A stretch of 64,000 bases of DNA from Verrucomicrobiales bacterium (GTDB taxonomy: Bacteria; Verrucomicrobiota; Verrucomicrobiae; Limisphaerales; UBA1100): assembly GCA_002721895.1 (NCBI GenBank), contig PBLV01000063.1, positions 124,001-188,000 of the forward strand, in the 5' to 3' direction. Positions within the stretch are counted from its first letter, which is position 1; every line of letters begins with the position of its first letter. The position numbers were made by a program, and so were the translations under genes. Below, one piece after another: positions 1 to 9,428 of this stretch. The notes beneath the pieces were generated by a model that saw nothing but the letters and a program-made list of their open reading frames with translations, had not been told where the DNA came from and did no database searches.

Positions 1-1
1 A

Positions 2-955
2 TCCAGCTATGACCAAGCCTCAAAGGAGTTCTACGAATGGTTAAGGAATGCTATGGCTCGGCGTCTTACAGATGTCGATCGAAGTAATCCCACCTTAAAC
101 ATTTGGCATATAAACGGAAGTGAGAACAAAATCTCAGACAAAAATATACTCTTAACGTTTCACGAAACTGGCCACCCTACGCCAGAAGAACTAAATTTAG
201 CAAAACTATACGACAAGGTTTGCTTTGGCAGCAATTACGCAAGAGAGGCCTTTCAAGATTGCGGGGCCACAAATGTCACAAATGTCCCCATGGGATTAGA
301 CCCCGACCTATCCTGTCTCCCACAAAAGAAATCCAGCGACAATATTCATTTTGGGCTAATGGGGAAATGGGAAAAAAGAAAGCATACGTCAAAAATTATA
401 AAATGCTGGGCAAAAACATACGGTAACAACAATCGCTATGAATTATCATGCTGCGTAGGGAATAGTTTCCTTGAAGAAAGCCAGCTCGAATCCGCCAAAC
501 TAGAAGCCTTGGGGTCCCGGGAATTTAGCAATATTAACTTCCTTCCGTGGCTTCCAAAAAACTCCCAAGTCAACGACTTCATCAACTCGATAGACGTAGA
601 CCTCAGTGGCATGAGCGGAGCGGAGGGCTGGAACCTTCCAGCGTTTAACGCGACCGCACTAGGAAAATGGAGCATAGTACTGGACTGTACATCCCACAAA
701 GATTGGGCCACGGAAGGGAATTGCATCCTAATAAGCCCTTCAGGAACGGAAAGTATAGAAGACGGAATCTTCTTTACCAAAGAATCCCCATTCAACAGGG
801 GCGTTAAATTTACATTCAACGAAAACTCCCTAATCAAGGCTATGGAGCTAGCGGAGCATAAATGCAAAACAGAAAACACCAAAGGGAAAGAACTCGCAAC
901 TCAATTCACCTACTCAAACACTGTAGATAAATTACTGGATATTTGCTTCTCATAG
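2..955 (+). CDS. Glycosyltransferase, GT-B type (5' end outside window)
   Basis: The frame is open to the left edge, so the N-terminus is missing; the first in-window ATG at 53 is probably internal. The C-terminal half looks like a family 1/4 glycosyltransferase: a segment ending in VPMGLDPD resembles the loop after the first Rossmann domain, and later GAEGWNLPAFNATALGK occupies the place of the usual E-G-x-G-L-P-x-x-E-A-x-A-x-G nucleotide-sugar site. It probably transfers a sugar from an activated donor, in the cytoplasm, to phage structural protein, DNA or a host surface glycan. Two further glycosyltransferases lie at 9.6-11.8 kb. Substrate cannot be told from sequence. Confidence 0.7.
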   Translation, partial: SSYDQASKEFYEWLRNAMARRLTDVDRSNPTLNIWHINGSENKISDKNILLTFHETGHPTPEELNLAKLYDKVCFGSNYAREAFQDCGATNVTNVPMGLDPDLSCLPQKKSSDNIHFGLMGKWEKRKHTSKIIKCWAKTYGNNNRYELSCCVGNSFLEESQLESAKLEALGSREFSNINFLPWLPKNSQVNDFINSIDVDLSGMSGAEGWNLPAFNATALGKWSIVLDCTSHKDWATEGNCILISPSGTESIEDGIFFTKESPFNRGVKFTFNENSLIKAMELAEHKCKTENTKGKELATQFTYSNTVDKLLDICFS

Positions 956-971
956 TGTATATAATATATAC
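955..971 (+). promoter_or_regulatory. Start-proximal GTGTA-type motif
   Basis: GTGTATATAATATATAC runs directly into the ATG at 972. There is no Shine-Dalgarno sequence. It belongs to the recurring GTGTA(A/T)ATA family seen before many genes here; promoter function is inferred. Confidence 0.5.
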
Positions 972-1310
972 ATGCCACTATACACTTTTGAACATCCGGA
1001 AACGGGGGAACATCAAGATGTTTTATTCGGAATGAATGATGACAAAAGCTACGTAGACAGCGAGGGAACTTCCTGGATTAGGGTTTGGCACTCCCCCCAA
1101 GCGACAGTAGACGCCAACATAGACCCATTCTCCTCAAGTCAATACCTCGAGAAAACCAACACGAGGGGAACGATGGGGGACCTTCAGGAGCGCAGCAGGG
1201 AATTAAGTGAAAAGCGCGCGAGCAAGCTGGGTTACGACCCAATTAAGAAGAAATACTTCGAGGAATATTCAAAAAAAAGAAACGGCATCAAGCATCACTT
1301 AGACACATAA
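972..1310 (+). CDS. FmdB-like small phage protein
   Basis: 112 aa. The N-terminus MPLYTFEHPETGEHQ resembles the opening beta-hairpin of FmdB-family putative regulatory zinc ribbons, but no cysteines are present, so the zinc site is lost. The remainder (IDPFSSSQYLEKT, then GDLQERSRELSEKRASK, then a lysine-rich tail) resembles a small protein I recall from marine T4-like phages that carries the same FmdB annotation. Its role is unknown; it sits between a glycosyltransferase and fibre genes under its own GTGTA motif, which suggests late expression. Regulatory function should not be assumed from the family name. Confidence 0.55.
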   Translation: MPLYTFEHPETGEHQDVLFGMNDDKSYVDSEGTSWIRVWHSPQATVDANIDPFSSSQYLEKTNTRGTMGDLQERSRELSEKRASKLGYDPIKKKYFEEYSKKRNGIKHHLDT

Positions 1311-1332
1311 TAGAGGCAACCAGCCTCAATAG

Positions 1333-1346
1333 GTGTAATAGAGGGT
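1333..1346 (+). promoter_or_regulatory. Start-proximal GTGTA-type motif
   Basis: GTGTAATAGAGGGT abuts the ATG at 1347. A short GAGGC/GCCTC hairpin (1313-1327) precedes it. The GAGGG is too close to the ATG to be a normal ribosome-binding site. Confidence 0.4.
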
Positions 1347-3239
1347 ATGCCGGACTTCAAAGACAACCCTCTTTTCAATGACCAAATAAGAAAATTCGTT
1401 GGGGCAGTACCCAATGTTTCCTTTGATTATATCTGGGATGAATCATTAGCTAAGTGGGTTCCCAGCAAAGGGGTAAGCGTCACAATTGATGACATAGATC
1501 TAGACATAGACCTAGAGGACGAGGTGACCCACGGACTACTTGCAATCACCAACGCTAAACTTGATACAATAAATACAAGCCTTAGTAATCTAGACTTAGA
1601 CTCCTCAGACGAAACGACACACGCACTACTGACCCTAAACAACACTAAACTTGACGCAATAAACTCAAAACTAGAAAACCTAGATTCCTCAGACGAAACC
1701 ACGCACAACCTACTTACGCTCACAAATACAAAACTGGACCTTTCCAATACAAAGTCCGACCTGACCAATGTCAAGCTGGATTCTGCAAACGCCAAGCTAG
1801 ATTCCGCAAACACCAAGCTTGCCAGCCTAGAAGACCTCACAGAGCATACTCACGTAATGCTCAATCAGAACCACACTCACCTGCAAAACGTAAAATCCGC
1901 AGTAGACTCATTAAAGTCGGCGAACCAGGCAGACGCCTTACTTTTAAGAACAATTCAAACCGCAGCAGACGTTAAACTCGGAGAGATAAAGGGAATCAAC
2001 ACCAGCATATTGACTGAAAGCGAAGAGGCTAATGTAAACCTCCTAAATATCGCCTCAACAAACTCAGGCATCCTAGATTCTTCGGAGGACCTAGAGGTCT
2101 TAGTTGAAACTTCAAACACTTTACTAGGAGAGGTCAAGCAGGCAGTGGAAGACCTAGAACTCAACATTGCTGGCGACGCAGAAACGCATAGAATACTTTC
2201 AGGAATTTCCGGCCAAGATAAATCACATTATTTTGAAAACGAAGAGCTACTTAGATATATAAACGACGCAAACGAGGACACCAACCTCTCCTTACAAGAA
2301 CTAAAAGGAAACTATCGAGACCTGACTTTTCATGTTAGGAAATTTGAAGAAGAAACAATAATACAAGAGTGCCCAGACGAAATTTTTTCACCCAACCTAA
2401 GCGACCCCAGGAGTTTCCCCGACAGGGTTCACAACAAAGCCACAACCAACGGGAGAATCAACGACTCAACGACTAAAGAAATGAATCAAGTCCCAATAGT
2501 TACTGAAGGCTTCAACAAAGATGTCGCAGAAAGACATGGAGTGTTCGACGAAGCTATGCCATTTTCTATAAAAATGGAGAGCTACAAAGGGTCCTCATCC
2601 GGATACCATTCAATATACCCCTTCGACAAGCGATTGGGCCTCGATGACAAAATTACAATCTACAACGACAGCCCATACCCCTTCGACATCAGCTTCAGAG
2701 GAGGAGACAAAACAACTCTTGCGGAAGGATTTTCCATGGAGCTATCCAAGGAAGAAGCCGCCCAAGCTTCGGTGAAAAGAGATTATACAATATCTGGCTT
2801 CGAAATAAGATACTCCATAGAGAGAATGTATACCCCTGAAAATAATTACTATGATCCAGAAACCGATAAATACCCAATCAATAGGCAACAAACTCACTCT
2901 AGGTTAGGGGTAGACGGAATACTTGCGGATGCACAATATATATATTTAAGATTTGAGGAGACATGGAAAAGGACAGCAATAGCAAGTTGGGCAACATGCG
3001 TTTTCAGAACCGCTTCATCCGCAAAAATACACTACTTCGAGCCCTATACTACAGCAAGCCATCTTTACGTCAACACTCTCGACGGCCTGAAAAGAATTGC
3101 GATTGCCGACTGGATTACATGCGAGCGCGTTCCATTAGAATGCCACAATAATATCTGGGCCGACAATAATTATCTATATGCTAAAACTAAATCCAATTGG
3201 AGAAAGTTTCCACTAGCAACTGACTATGAAAATATCTAA
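1347..3239 (+). CDS. Coiled-coil fibre/structural protein
   Basis: 630 aa. After a short head, residues ~50-320 are built of repeated heptad-like units (DSSDETTHALLTLNNTKLD and close variants, then NTKLDSANAKLDSAN) typical of trimeric fibre shafts. The C-terminal ~290 residues form a globular beta-rich region containing a domain also found in the next gene (IYNDSPYPFDISF...DYTISGFEIRYSIE), followed by two imperfect repeats around WKRTAIASWATC and LKRIAIADWITC. Probably a tail or head fibre, or adhesin, acting outside the cell. It overlaps the next gene by 14 nt, which suggests translational coupling. The fibre role is inferred from architecture. Confidence 0.6.
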   Translation: MPDFKDNPLFNDQIRKFVGAVPNVSFDYIWDESLAKWVPSKGVSVTIDDIDLDIDLEDEVTHGLLAITNAKLDTINTSLSNLDLDSSDETTHALLTLNNTKLDAINSKLENLDSSDETTHNLLTLTNTKLDLSNTKSDLTNVKLDSANAKLDSANTKLASLEDLTEHTHVMLNQNHTHLQNVKSAVDSLKSANQADALLLRTIQTAADVKLGEIKGINTSILTESEEANVNLLNIASTNSGILDSSEDLEVLVETSNTLLGEVKQAVEDLELNIAGDAETHRILSGISGQDKSHYFENEELLRYINDANEDTNLSLQELKGNYRDLTFHVRKFEEETIIQECPDEIFSPNLSDPRSFPDRVHNKATTNGRINDSTTKEMNQVPIVTEGFNKDVAERHGVFDEAMPFSIKMESYKGSSSGYHSIYPFDKRLGLDDKITIYNDSPYPFDISFRGGDKTTLAEGFSMELSKEEAAQASVKRDYTISGFEIRYSIERMYTPENNYYDPETDKYPINRQQTHSRLGVDGILADAQYIYLRFEETWKRTAIASWATCVFRTASSAKIHYFEPYTTASHLYVNTLDGLKRIAIADWITCERVPLECHNNIWADNNYLYAKTKSNWRKFPLATDYENI

Positions 3240-3951
3240 ATTTAAAGAAATCGACACTTACGAAAACGCGCTCCACCAGGAAAATGTTGAAGAAGCCCTT
3301 GAGTCCATAAAAACGCAGGACCAAGAGTTGCACAATTCTACTACCGCACAAATACAGAACCTTCACGATGCCAGCTCCGCGCAATCACTAAACCAGCACA
3401 CGGCAATCGCAGATGACCTAGACGAAGTAAAGTCTATACTTAGCGGGATCAAGCCAAGATCTTCCCGCACGAAAATATTCAACCAAAAGATAGATGAAAA
3501 TTTCATCATACTAGAAACCAGCGATGAATTGATGAGGCCACCGGACCAATGCGGAGATATTTTTAACCCAGCAACAGCGCTAAAAGAAGTTAACCAGTTT
3601 TTTGTTTTAGAAGAAAACATAGACGAGGAACACTGCTCGCAAAGAAAATTCAACTTCGATACAGACGCTAAGTATGCGATCCGAATGGACACCTATTCTG
3701 GGGATGCAGACGGATTCTACAACGTATACGGGCACCTTGAAAATAATAGCTCAGATATATTTTTAATCAACGACACCCTATACAAGCTAGAACTCCGGCT
3801 CGATGAAGTCGACGAGAGAGTGCAGCTCGAAGACGGCTTCAATTTAAGCTTTAATGATTTAGAAAAAGACAACATTCTATCATTTAAAAGAAACCATACA
3901 ATATCGGGCTATACTTTCAAATATATAATAGAAGGAAAAGCAAACTCTTAG
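3226..3951 (+). CDS. Fibre-associated protein sharing a domain with the upstream gene
   Basis: 241 aa. A short helical N-terminus (residues ~10-70, EALESIKTQDQELHNSTTAQIQNLHDASSAQ) precedes a domain that parallels the C-terminal region of the 1347-3239 protein: both contain a D-x-F-x-P-x segment, then Y-(S/A)-I-(K/R)-M-x-(S/T)-Y-x-G and finish with R-x-(Y/H)-T-I-S-G-(F/Y)-x-(I/F)-(R/K)-Y. This looks like domain duplication within the fibre cluster. The start overlaps the previous gene by 14 nt; the stop abuts the next ATG. No enzymatic motif is seen. Confidence 0.55.
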   Translation: MKISKFKEIDTYENALHQENVEEALESIKTQDQELHNSTTAQIQNLHDASSAQSLNQHTAIADDLDEVKSILSGIKPRSSRTKIFNQKIDENFIILETSDELMRPPDQCGDIFNPATALKEVNQFFVLEENIDEEHCSQRKFNFDTDAKYAIRMDTYSGDADGFYNVYGHLENNSSDIFLINDTLYKLELRLDEVDERVQLEDGFNLSFNDLEKDNILSFKRNHTISGYTFKYIIEGKANS

Positions 3952-4524
3952 ATGAAAATCTCCAGTAATAAAAGCCTAATCAAGGAAATAGCCCCAGGGG
4001 TATTCTCAATAGGGAATAACCCCTTTGCTCCAGCTTTCCTGCTGGACGCCAACACCCAGAAAGCTTCTGTGTCTGGAGTAGAAGTTGTGCTAGATGGAGA
4101 CCTCCAGCATCTCTTTGACGAACTTAATTTAGTTGACGAAAAACACACGACCGACATTCAGACGAACGCAGACGCAATCTCCAGCGAAGCCACAAGGGCG
4201 AATACGGCGGAGTCCGCGATTCAGTCCGAAGTTGACCAGAACAGCTCCAAGCTGGCAAATATTGAAGATAACGCCAACAATTACGTTCATCCAAATCATT
4301 CCGGAGAAGTTTCGTCCACCTCAGATGGGGCAACAATTATATCCGACAATGTAGTGGATGAGGCCAACCTCAAGGTTTCCAATCCTCCATCTGATGGCTA
4401 TATGCTTACAGCGCAATCCAGCGCATCAGGCGGATTAGTCTGGGTATCTCCCACAACCGGGGGCGGGCTATCGGAAGCAGAAGTGAAGGCTATAGCCTTC
4501 AGGTCGGCGATTATCTTTGGCTAA
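3952..4524 (+). CDS. Tail-fibre-like protein
   Basis: 190 aa. The order is an N-terminal beta region (residues 1-50), a helical segment rich in NADAISSEATRANTAESAIQS-type repeats (~60-105), then NYVHPNHSGEVSSTSDGATII, a motif that is common in phage tail-fibre tips, and a Gly/Ser-rich C-terminus. The ATG follows the previous stop directly, with GGAAAAG about 11 nt upstream as a weak ribosome-binding site. It ends exactly where the convergent gene on the other strand ends (4524|4525), leaving no room for a terminator. Probably part of the host-recognition apparatus. Confidence 0.6.
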   Translation: MKISSNKSLIKEIAPGVFSIGNNPFAPAFLLDANTQKASVSGVEVVLDGDLQHLFDELNLVDEKHTTDIQTNADAISSEATRANTAESAIQSEVDQNSSKLANIEDNANNYVHPNHSGEVSSTSDGATIISDNVVDEANLKVSNPPSDGYMLTAQSSASGGLVWVSPTTGGGLSEAEVKAIAFRSAIIFG

Positions 4525-4968
4525 TCAAAGAGCCTTCACCAAAACATGAACTATGCCGCCCTCCTCCTTTACGGTGTCACTAAGAAACAGGTCAAACCCG
4601 GTGTTGGTTATATTTTTGACGACCGTAGAGTAAAACAACACATCATCCCCATCAGGCGGCTCGTATTGCACGAAAACCGACGGAGGAGTATCAAAGGTGG
4701 TTCCAAACGGTATTGTCGCAGACTCAAAGTTCAACGGAACGTCATACTTGATGGACACCTCCCTTTTTTGTCCCGCCAGAGCTTTCCAAACCAATTCCCC
4801 GCTACCATCATGGTCTGAAATATAAAACTGCCCCTGAGCATCAGAAGCCAAAGCCCCCTCAAAAGGAGGCGTTGCATTGTCCAAGAACGAAGAATCAACC
4901 TTCTGAACCTTAAGCGGCATTGCCGCCAATAAATTACCTAATTGAGCCTGAACGTTTTGTAAACTCAT
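4525..4968 (-). CDS. Small fibre/baseplate-like beta protein
   Basis: 147 aa from ATG 4968. A TTG 18 nt further upstream would be in frame, but the ATG has GAGGAG about 10 nt before it and lies 1 nt after the stop of the upstream gene, so it is preferred. The C-terminal ~75 residues (VPLNFESATIPFGTTFDTPPSVFVQYEPP...NITNTGFDLFLSD) have the alternating beta pattern of H-type-lectin-like domains found on phage fibres and receptor-binding proteins. Last gene of the portal-led minus operon. Function is inferred from fold-like pattern and neighbours. Confidence 0.5.
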   Translation of the reverse strand: MSLQNVQAQLGNLLAAMPLKVQKVDSSFLDNATPPFEGALASDAQGQFYISDHDGSGELVWKALAGQKREVSIKYDVPLNFESATIPFGTTFDTPPSVFVQYEPPDGDDVLFYSTVVKNITNTGFDLFLSDTVKEEGGIVHVLVKAL

Positions 4969-4969
4969 A

Positions 4970-6877
4970 TCACAAAGACTCCTCAATTGTTACGGTAACA
5001 TCCAATATGTTGCCTGCATTAGTTATAACTTGATTATCTATAATCAATTCACTATCATTAACTATACCGAACCCTGCCTCCAAATTAGACGTGCCATCTT
5101 GTTTCGGGGCAGTAATCCCTGCGTCATACGGAATAGAAAATGTATTACCCCCAGCTGGTGTCGCGGTAGCGGTTAGCTTAGAAGTATTATATACATCTAC
5201 TCCCAAGTCAACCGCCAGGTAATCCGGGGCAAGGATTGTTACAGACCTTTGGTCAAAACCTCGCACAGTACCCGTATCATCCCGCTGAAAGGTTTCTCCG
5301 ATTAACTTCTCCCCCTCGAAGCTTATCGTAAATTGGCCCCGAGGAGTGTCATCGGATATTAAAATCTGGAACGAGAAAGACGTATTGCTATTCTTGGAAA
5401 TTGCCCCAACTGTTATATTTGGATCGGAGACAGAAAGTATAGAAAGAGATTCAAGGGGCTCACCCACACTAACATTAACGTTACTATACTGAGCTCCAGC
5501 AGAAGAAGAGCGAAATGTGTTCGGGGAAAAGTTAACCGACGGAACGGTTCCCTCGGACTGAATCTGTATAGAGGACGTTGAAGAGGAGGCGCTCCTGCCG
5601 TTCGACTGCTTAAAAACAGAAACGCTCATTGTCCCACTGGTGTAATTACTCGCATTTTCTCCGGAGACCACAAATGGACCAGAATTAATATCAGCAGGTA
5701 TTGTTACAAATTTTAAAACATAACTTTTTGAATAATTATAGTTATCAAAATTGGAAGCAGTAACATTAACATCAACGCTTTCACCTGTATTATTTATTAT
5801 ATTATTGGAGTTGGGGTAGCTAAAACTAAGAGAGACAGAAGGGGCTGAATTATTTGTTATAATATCATTGTCAGCAGCATAAGATTGAGATTGGTTGCCT
5901 GTTATATCCTGAACAGTTACGTTAAAACTCTTCGCCTGAACACTATTCGATGCGCCGCCGATAGTAACATTAAACTCGTAGTCATAAGTGCCGTCTCCGT
6001 TGTCATTAAAATTAGGATTGTTAACGGTCTTTGATTGAAGGGCTCCGCCCGAAACAACAATCTTGCCGATCTCTTTTGAGGACTTAACGTATACCCTTGC
6101 GGTATCGCCATTTTTAGCCTCGGTCTGTGAATGAGACTGATTGCCGTCGTGTGCATTAAACGAGGTCTGCCCGTAAAAAGTTCCAGTATCCGTTCGGTTT
6201 ACAAACTTTGCCTCAAGGACCTGGGGAGGAGTATCCTTCTCAAGAGAAAGGTAAGTCTGCCTGCCTCCGTTTTTAAATAAATATGTTGTAGGCACTGAAC
6301 AGTCCAGCCTAAGCGTGGTATTAAAAGAATAGCCGTTGCTATTTGTTGACAACTGAGAAAAATCAACATCCTGATACTGAGGGTCTTCGCCGCTAACAGC
6401 ATAACTTATGGAAGGCTTGAACGTCTGAGCATCTCCCCTTTCTACCAACAACTTAACATCTACCTGATCACTAGCGGTTTTGACCTTTCTTACTACAGCC
6501 CCACTGAACTCAGACTCCAAGATTTCTTCGACCCCGCCAACAGCGGTTACGTTAGTTACAAAAATCGGTCCGGTATTTATCCCCCCAGACGACTCCCCAG
6601 AGGAACCTCCAGCGTCAGACCCAACAATATCCCCAACAACAATTTGGTCAAAATAACCAACCTGTCCCCTAAATATATGCCCGCTTATATCTCCACTCTC
6701 AGACGTAAAGTCTACTATCTGAGAGATTCTCGTATCGCCAATAACCGTCAGATCACCCTGAACGGTTAGATTATCCTGAAAATCCTTATGACCAAAGACG
6801 TCCTCGTCGCCCGAAAGGCTCACGAAGGTCCCTAAGGTGCCCTCCCCAAAAGGATTTTTCTGGATAAATTCAGCCAT
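4970..6877 (-). CDS. Large fibre/decoration protein with Ig-like repeats
   Basis: 635 aa. N-terminal residues ~30-60 (FQDNLTVQGDLTVIGDT) match the GNLTVNGN-type turns common in phage fibre bases. From ~100 onward there are several beta-sandwich-like segments rich in Ser, Asn, Thr and Val, each with repeated strands such as VNVTASNFDNYN and VTVQDITGNQSQ, as in bacterial Ig-like domains used for surface binding. No signal peptide and no catalytic motif. It starts in TAATG overlap with the preceding gene (6877-6879), so translation is likely coupled. Probably a virion surface or tail fibre protein. Confidence 0.6.
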   Translation of the reverse strand: MAEFIQKNPFGEGTLGTFVSLSGDEDVFGHKDFQDNLTVQGDLTVIGDTRISQIVDFTSESGDISGHIFRGQVGYFDQIVVGDIVGSDAGGSSGESSGGINTGPIFVTNVTAVGGVEEILESEFSGAVVRKVKTASDQVDVKLLVERGDAQTFKPSISYAVSGEDPQYQDVDFSQLSTNSNGYSFNTTLRLDCSVPTTYLFKNGGRQTYLSLEKDTPPQVLEAKFVNRTDTGTFYGQTSFNAHDGNQSHSQTEAKNGDTARVYVKSSKEIGKIVVSGGALQSKTVNNPNFNDNGDGTYDYEFNVTIGGASNSVQAKSFNVTVQDITGNQSQSYAADNDIITNNSAPSVSLSFSYPNSNNIINNTGESVDVNVTASNFDNYNYSKSYVLKFVTIPADINSGPFVVSGENASNYTSGTMSVSVFKQSNGRSASSSTSSIQIQSEGTVPSVNFSPNTFRSSSAGAQYSNVNVSVGEPLESLSILSVSDPNITVGAISKNSNTSFSFQILISDDTPRGQFTISFEGEKLIGETFQRDDTGTVRGFDQRSVTILAPDYLAVDLGVDVYNTSKLTATATPAGGNTFSIPYDAGITAPKQDGTSNLEAGFGIVNDSELIIDNQVITNAGNILDVTVTIEESL

Positions 6878-7368
6878 TAGAAATCAGTAAATGTAGCAGT
6901 TGCGGTTACTCTTCCCCCTACCTGCGAAGACGCGCCTATACTTTCGTTATGGTTTAGTAAAAACTTCTCCCCGCCAAACATAAAAGTTTGGCCAGGTGGA
7001 ATATATAATTCGGACACAACCTTTGATTGGTTTCCTGGATCAACATCCTTGCGAATGGTTACGTCGCTCCACACTGCTGGCGCAGACCCAGGAACGTCTG
7101 CTGGACTTGACTCAGATATAGCTTGCCACGCCTTAGAATCATGCCTCACACGGTCATCGATTCCATACACGCCGCCATTACCCCCGTCGGCAGCCCACGG
7201 ACTTAGGTCCGCAGGATTGAACCCTATCGCCTGAGCGACAAAAAGATCAATGGTTTCTCCCTCTGTGGTAGTGTTACAGAAATATATTCCTAAGTTTGCG
7301 TATTTTTGGCTGCTGGGTGCGGAAATAATTTCTGTATATTCATTACTTATTACTATATTTTTAATCAT
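6877..7368 (-). CDS. Virion-associated protein with CBM5/12-like insert
   Basis: 163 aa. Two beta-rich halves (residues 1-60 and 110-163) flank a segment, residues ~62-105 (YGIDDRVRHDSKAWQAISE...PAVWSDV), with the Y-x2-D-x-V-x-x-x3-W-x-A...W spacing of small carbohydrate-binding modules of family 5/12. The same module recurs in the 12486 fibre and in the giant 50-64 kb protein. The ATG overlaps the portal 3' end by 8 nt and has AGAGGGCAGAAG just upstream. Position straight after the portal could mean a head-tail or collar decoration role; this is a guess from context. Confidence 0.5.
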   Translation of the reverse strand: MIKNIVISNEYTEIISAPSSQKYANLGIYFCNTTTEGETIDLFVAQAIGFNPADLSPWAADGGNGGVYGIDDRVRHDSKAWQAISESSPADVPGSAPAVWSDVTIRKDVDPGNQSKVVSELYIPPGQTFMFGGEKFLLNHNESIGASSQVGGRVTATATFTDF

Positions 7369-9412
7369 CTTCTGCCCTCTGCTGACTATGATAGTATAAG
7401 GCTGACGGGTATATCGCCAGCTCCTTGTCTCCGCTAATGCTTAATATCTCTGGGAGAATATCAAGCCCCTCTATATTGGAGTTGTCGCTAATACAAGCCT
7501 CCGCTATAGATTCCCACTCGTCCAAGCCACGGGAGCACACGATTGACTCGCATAACTCCCCGGCCAACTCTGTTTGTTTTTTAGTTAGTCTCTTTTTCTT
7601 GCTTTGCGCCCGCAGCCCTCTTTTAATAAAGGAGCTCAAGCTCTCGATCTTATAAACTATTTCTTGGATATCCTTTCGGCTTACCTTTTCGCTAGCTGCT
7701 CGCTGCTGAGGAATTCCTCTAGTGCCTGCAGGCCTACCCACCTCATTGGGCGTGCTTGGCTGGCCTCCAGATGGTTGCGCAGGAGCTTTCTGCTCGGATA
7801 TTCTCTCCTTTAGATCGCGCTCCTCCTCTGCTCCGGGAGCCTCAACTGCGGGAATTCCTCCAACCAGGGGATTGTATAGTCCCTTCTTCCTCTCCTCAGA
7901 GAATATCTCTTGGGCTTCCTTTAGTTCACTTGAAGGCGGATATATTCCAGTTTTAATAGCGTCAATGCCTTGCTCTGGAGTGAGTATGCCCAGTTCAAGC
8001 AGCCTAGTAGCCACCCTTTGCAACTGCGCCTCATCCTTGATATCTATCTCCTCGAATTTAGCTTTGGGATATTGCCTAAACCCTAGATTCTGACAGACCA
8101 TCTTGATCTGCTTTTGGAGAAAATCATTTAAGAAAGCGTTCCTAGATTCCTTAAGGCGCTCAAGGAATATTTCTGCCTTGACCTGCGTATTACTATAACG
8201 CTCGTCACCAACAATTATATTCTGAAGGCCCTCCCTAATATCTTGATTGACAATTTGATATTTGTCCGGACCTACAACCTTTCTTAGGTCAGGAATAATG
8301 AAGTCGGCCTTAGTGGTATAATCTCCAACAAGAACTCTTCCCACGCTCTCGTTCTGAAATAGGCTTTGCATTGCCTCAAGGTTGCGGGGGTTTATTCCCC
8401 CGTCGTCAGGCTTGGCTCCCATGGTAATTAATAGAATGACATTTTCAATTGTTCGGCATATAGCTTGGTCAATCTTCTTGAGTTCTATTTTATAATTAAT
8501 ATCATCCAGCACAGGATAACCAAACGGAACCGCAAACGGCTCATAGTCTTGCTTCTTATAGAATGAATAAACTAATTTTTCAGGATCAAGGGATATCTCA
8601 ACACCCTCCTTCATATAGGATCCGTCCTTAATTTTTTTCTTTAGGTCAGAATCCAAGGATTCAAAAACCTGTTCGTCATAGTCCGTTTTAGGATTTGCCA
8701 ACCTCTCCAGGTCGTACTCAGAGAGAATCTTAAAATACTGCCCCTCACTAAATGAGGTGGACCGCGCGGCAGTTATATCGTATGGATTCAAAAAGATATA
8801 CTTCAACGGAATCCCGCCAGGGGAGATTCCTCCGTAAACCTTGCTCATTTTAGCGAAGTCCTCTGCTGTGAACTTGCCATCAACTCGGTACATGAAAACA
8901 TTACCAGATCTGTAATACTCGCGAAAATATTGATCTCTAACCGTCCATAGGTTAATCTTATCAAACCACTTATATACAAAGTCCCTTGATTTTTGGTTGC
9001 CTCCCTCAAGGTGGATATTAGAATTAGCAAATTCAGACATAATGTCTATTGCATTTCTAAATATTGATATATTGGCGTAAGCCTTCTGGCACAGCTCTAT
9101 AGCATTTCTAACGGAGACGCCGTCCGAACTAAACTCGAACGGGAGAAGTCCAGACTCTATATTAGAGAGCCTTTTCTTCTTGTCTCTTTTATATATACTA
9201 TTCCTTCTTCTTGGATCACTTAAGGACTCCCCTTCGTTCCTGGCGGCTGAAGTTGTCGATTTAAATGACCCAAGAGTTTCTTCGGTATAATAATTTTCCC
9301 CAGCAAATATTGGTGGGAGAAAATCCTGGCCCAGATTTTGACCAGTCTCACTTGGAGGCTTGTTAAACTGATCCCAGTACGAAGATTTCTTGGTATATTT
9401 TCGCTTTTTCAC
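7361..9412 (-). CDS. Portal protein
   Basis: 683 aa from GTG 9412. An in-frame TTG at 9475 would add 21 residues, but the GTG is directly preceded by GTGTAAAGTAATCATC, the same start-proximal motif as other genes here. The protein has the alpha/beta core of phage portals: AIELCQKAYANISIFRNAIDIMSEFANSN at the start of the clip/wing region, YFREYYRSGNVFMYR, LDDINYKIELKKIDQAICRTIEN, and a C-terminal helical crown followed by a Pro/Gln/Arg-rich tail. Twelve copies form the DNA gate at one capsid vertex. It is unusual in lying about 31 kb from the terminase and capsid genes and leading a fibre-gene operon instead. Confidence 0.85.
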   Translation of the reverse strand: MKKRKYTKKSSYWDQFNKPPSETGQNLGQDFLPPIFAGENYYTEETLGSFKSTTSAARNEGESLSDPRRRNSIYKRDKKKRLSNIESGLLPFEFSSDGVSVRNAIELCQKAYANISIFRNAIDIMSEFANSNIHLEGGNQKSRDFVYKWFDKINLWTVRDQYFREYYRSGNVFMYRVDGKFTAEDFAKMSKVYGGISPGGIPLKYIFLNPYDITAARSTSFSEGQYFKILSEYDLERLANPKTDYDEQVFESLDSDLKKKIKDGSYMKEGVEISLDPEKLVYSFYKKQDYEPFAVPFGYPVLDDINYKIELKKIDQAICRTIENVILLITMGAKPDDGGINPRNLEAMQSLFQNESVGRVLVGDYTTKADFIIPDLRKVVGPDKYQIVNQDIREGLQNIIVGDERYSNTQVKAEIFLERLKESRNAFLNDFLQKQIKMVCQNLGFRQYPKAKFEEIDIKDEAQLQRVATRLLELGILTPEQGIDAIKTGIYPPSSELKEAQEIFSEERKKGLYNPLVGGIPAVEAPGAEEERDLKERISEQKAPAQPSGGQPSTPNEVGRPAGTRGIPQQRAASEKVSRKDIQEIVYKIESLSSFIKRGLRAQSKKKRLTKKQTELAGELCESIVCSRGLDEWESIAEACISDNSNIEGLDILPEILSISGDKELAIYPSALYYHSQQRAEDD

Positions 9413-9428
9413 GATGATTACTTTACAC
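9413..9428 (-). promoter_or_regulatory. Start-proximal GTGTA-type motif (portal)
   Basis: On the minus strand GTGTAAAGTAATCATC runs directly into the portal GTG at 9412. It decides the start between GTG 9412 and TTG 9475. Confidence 0.5.

Noticed and set aside
972..1310. FmdB-type zinc-ribbon transcription regulator
   Set aside because: The cysteines that define the zinc site are absent.
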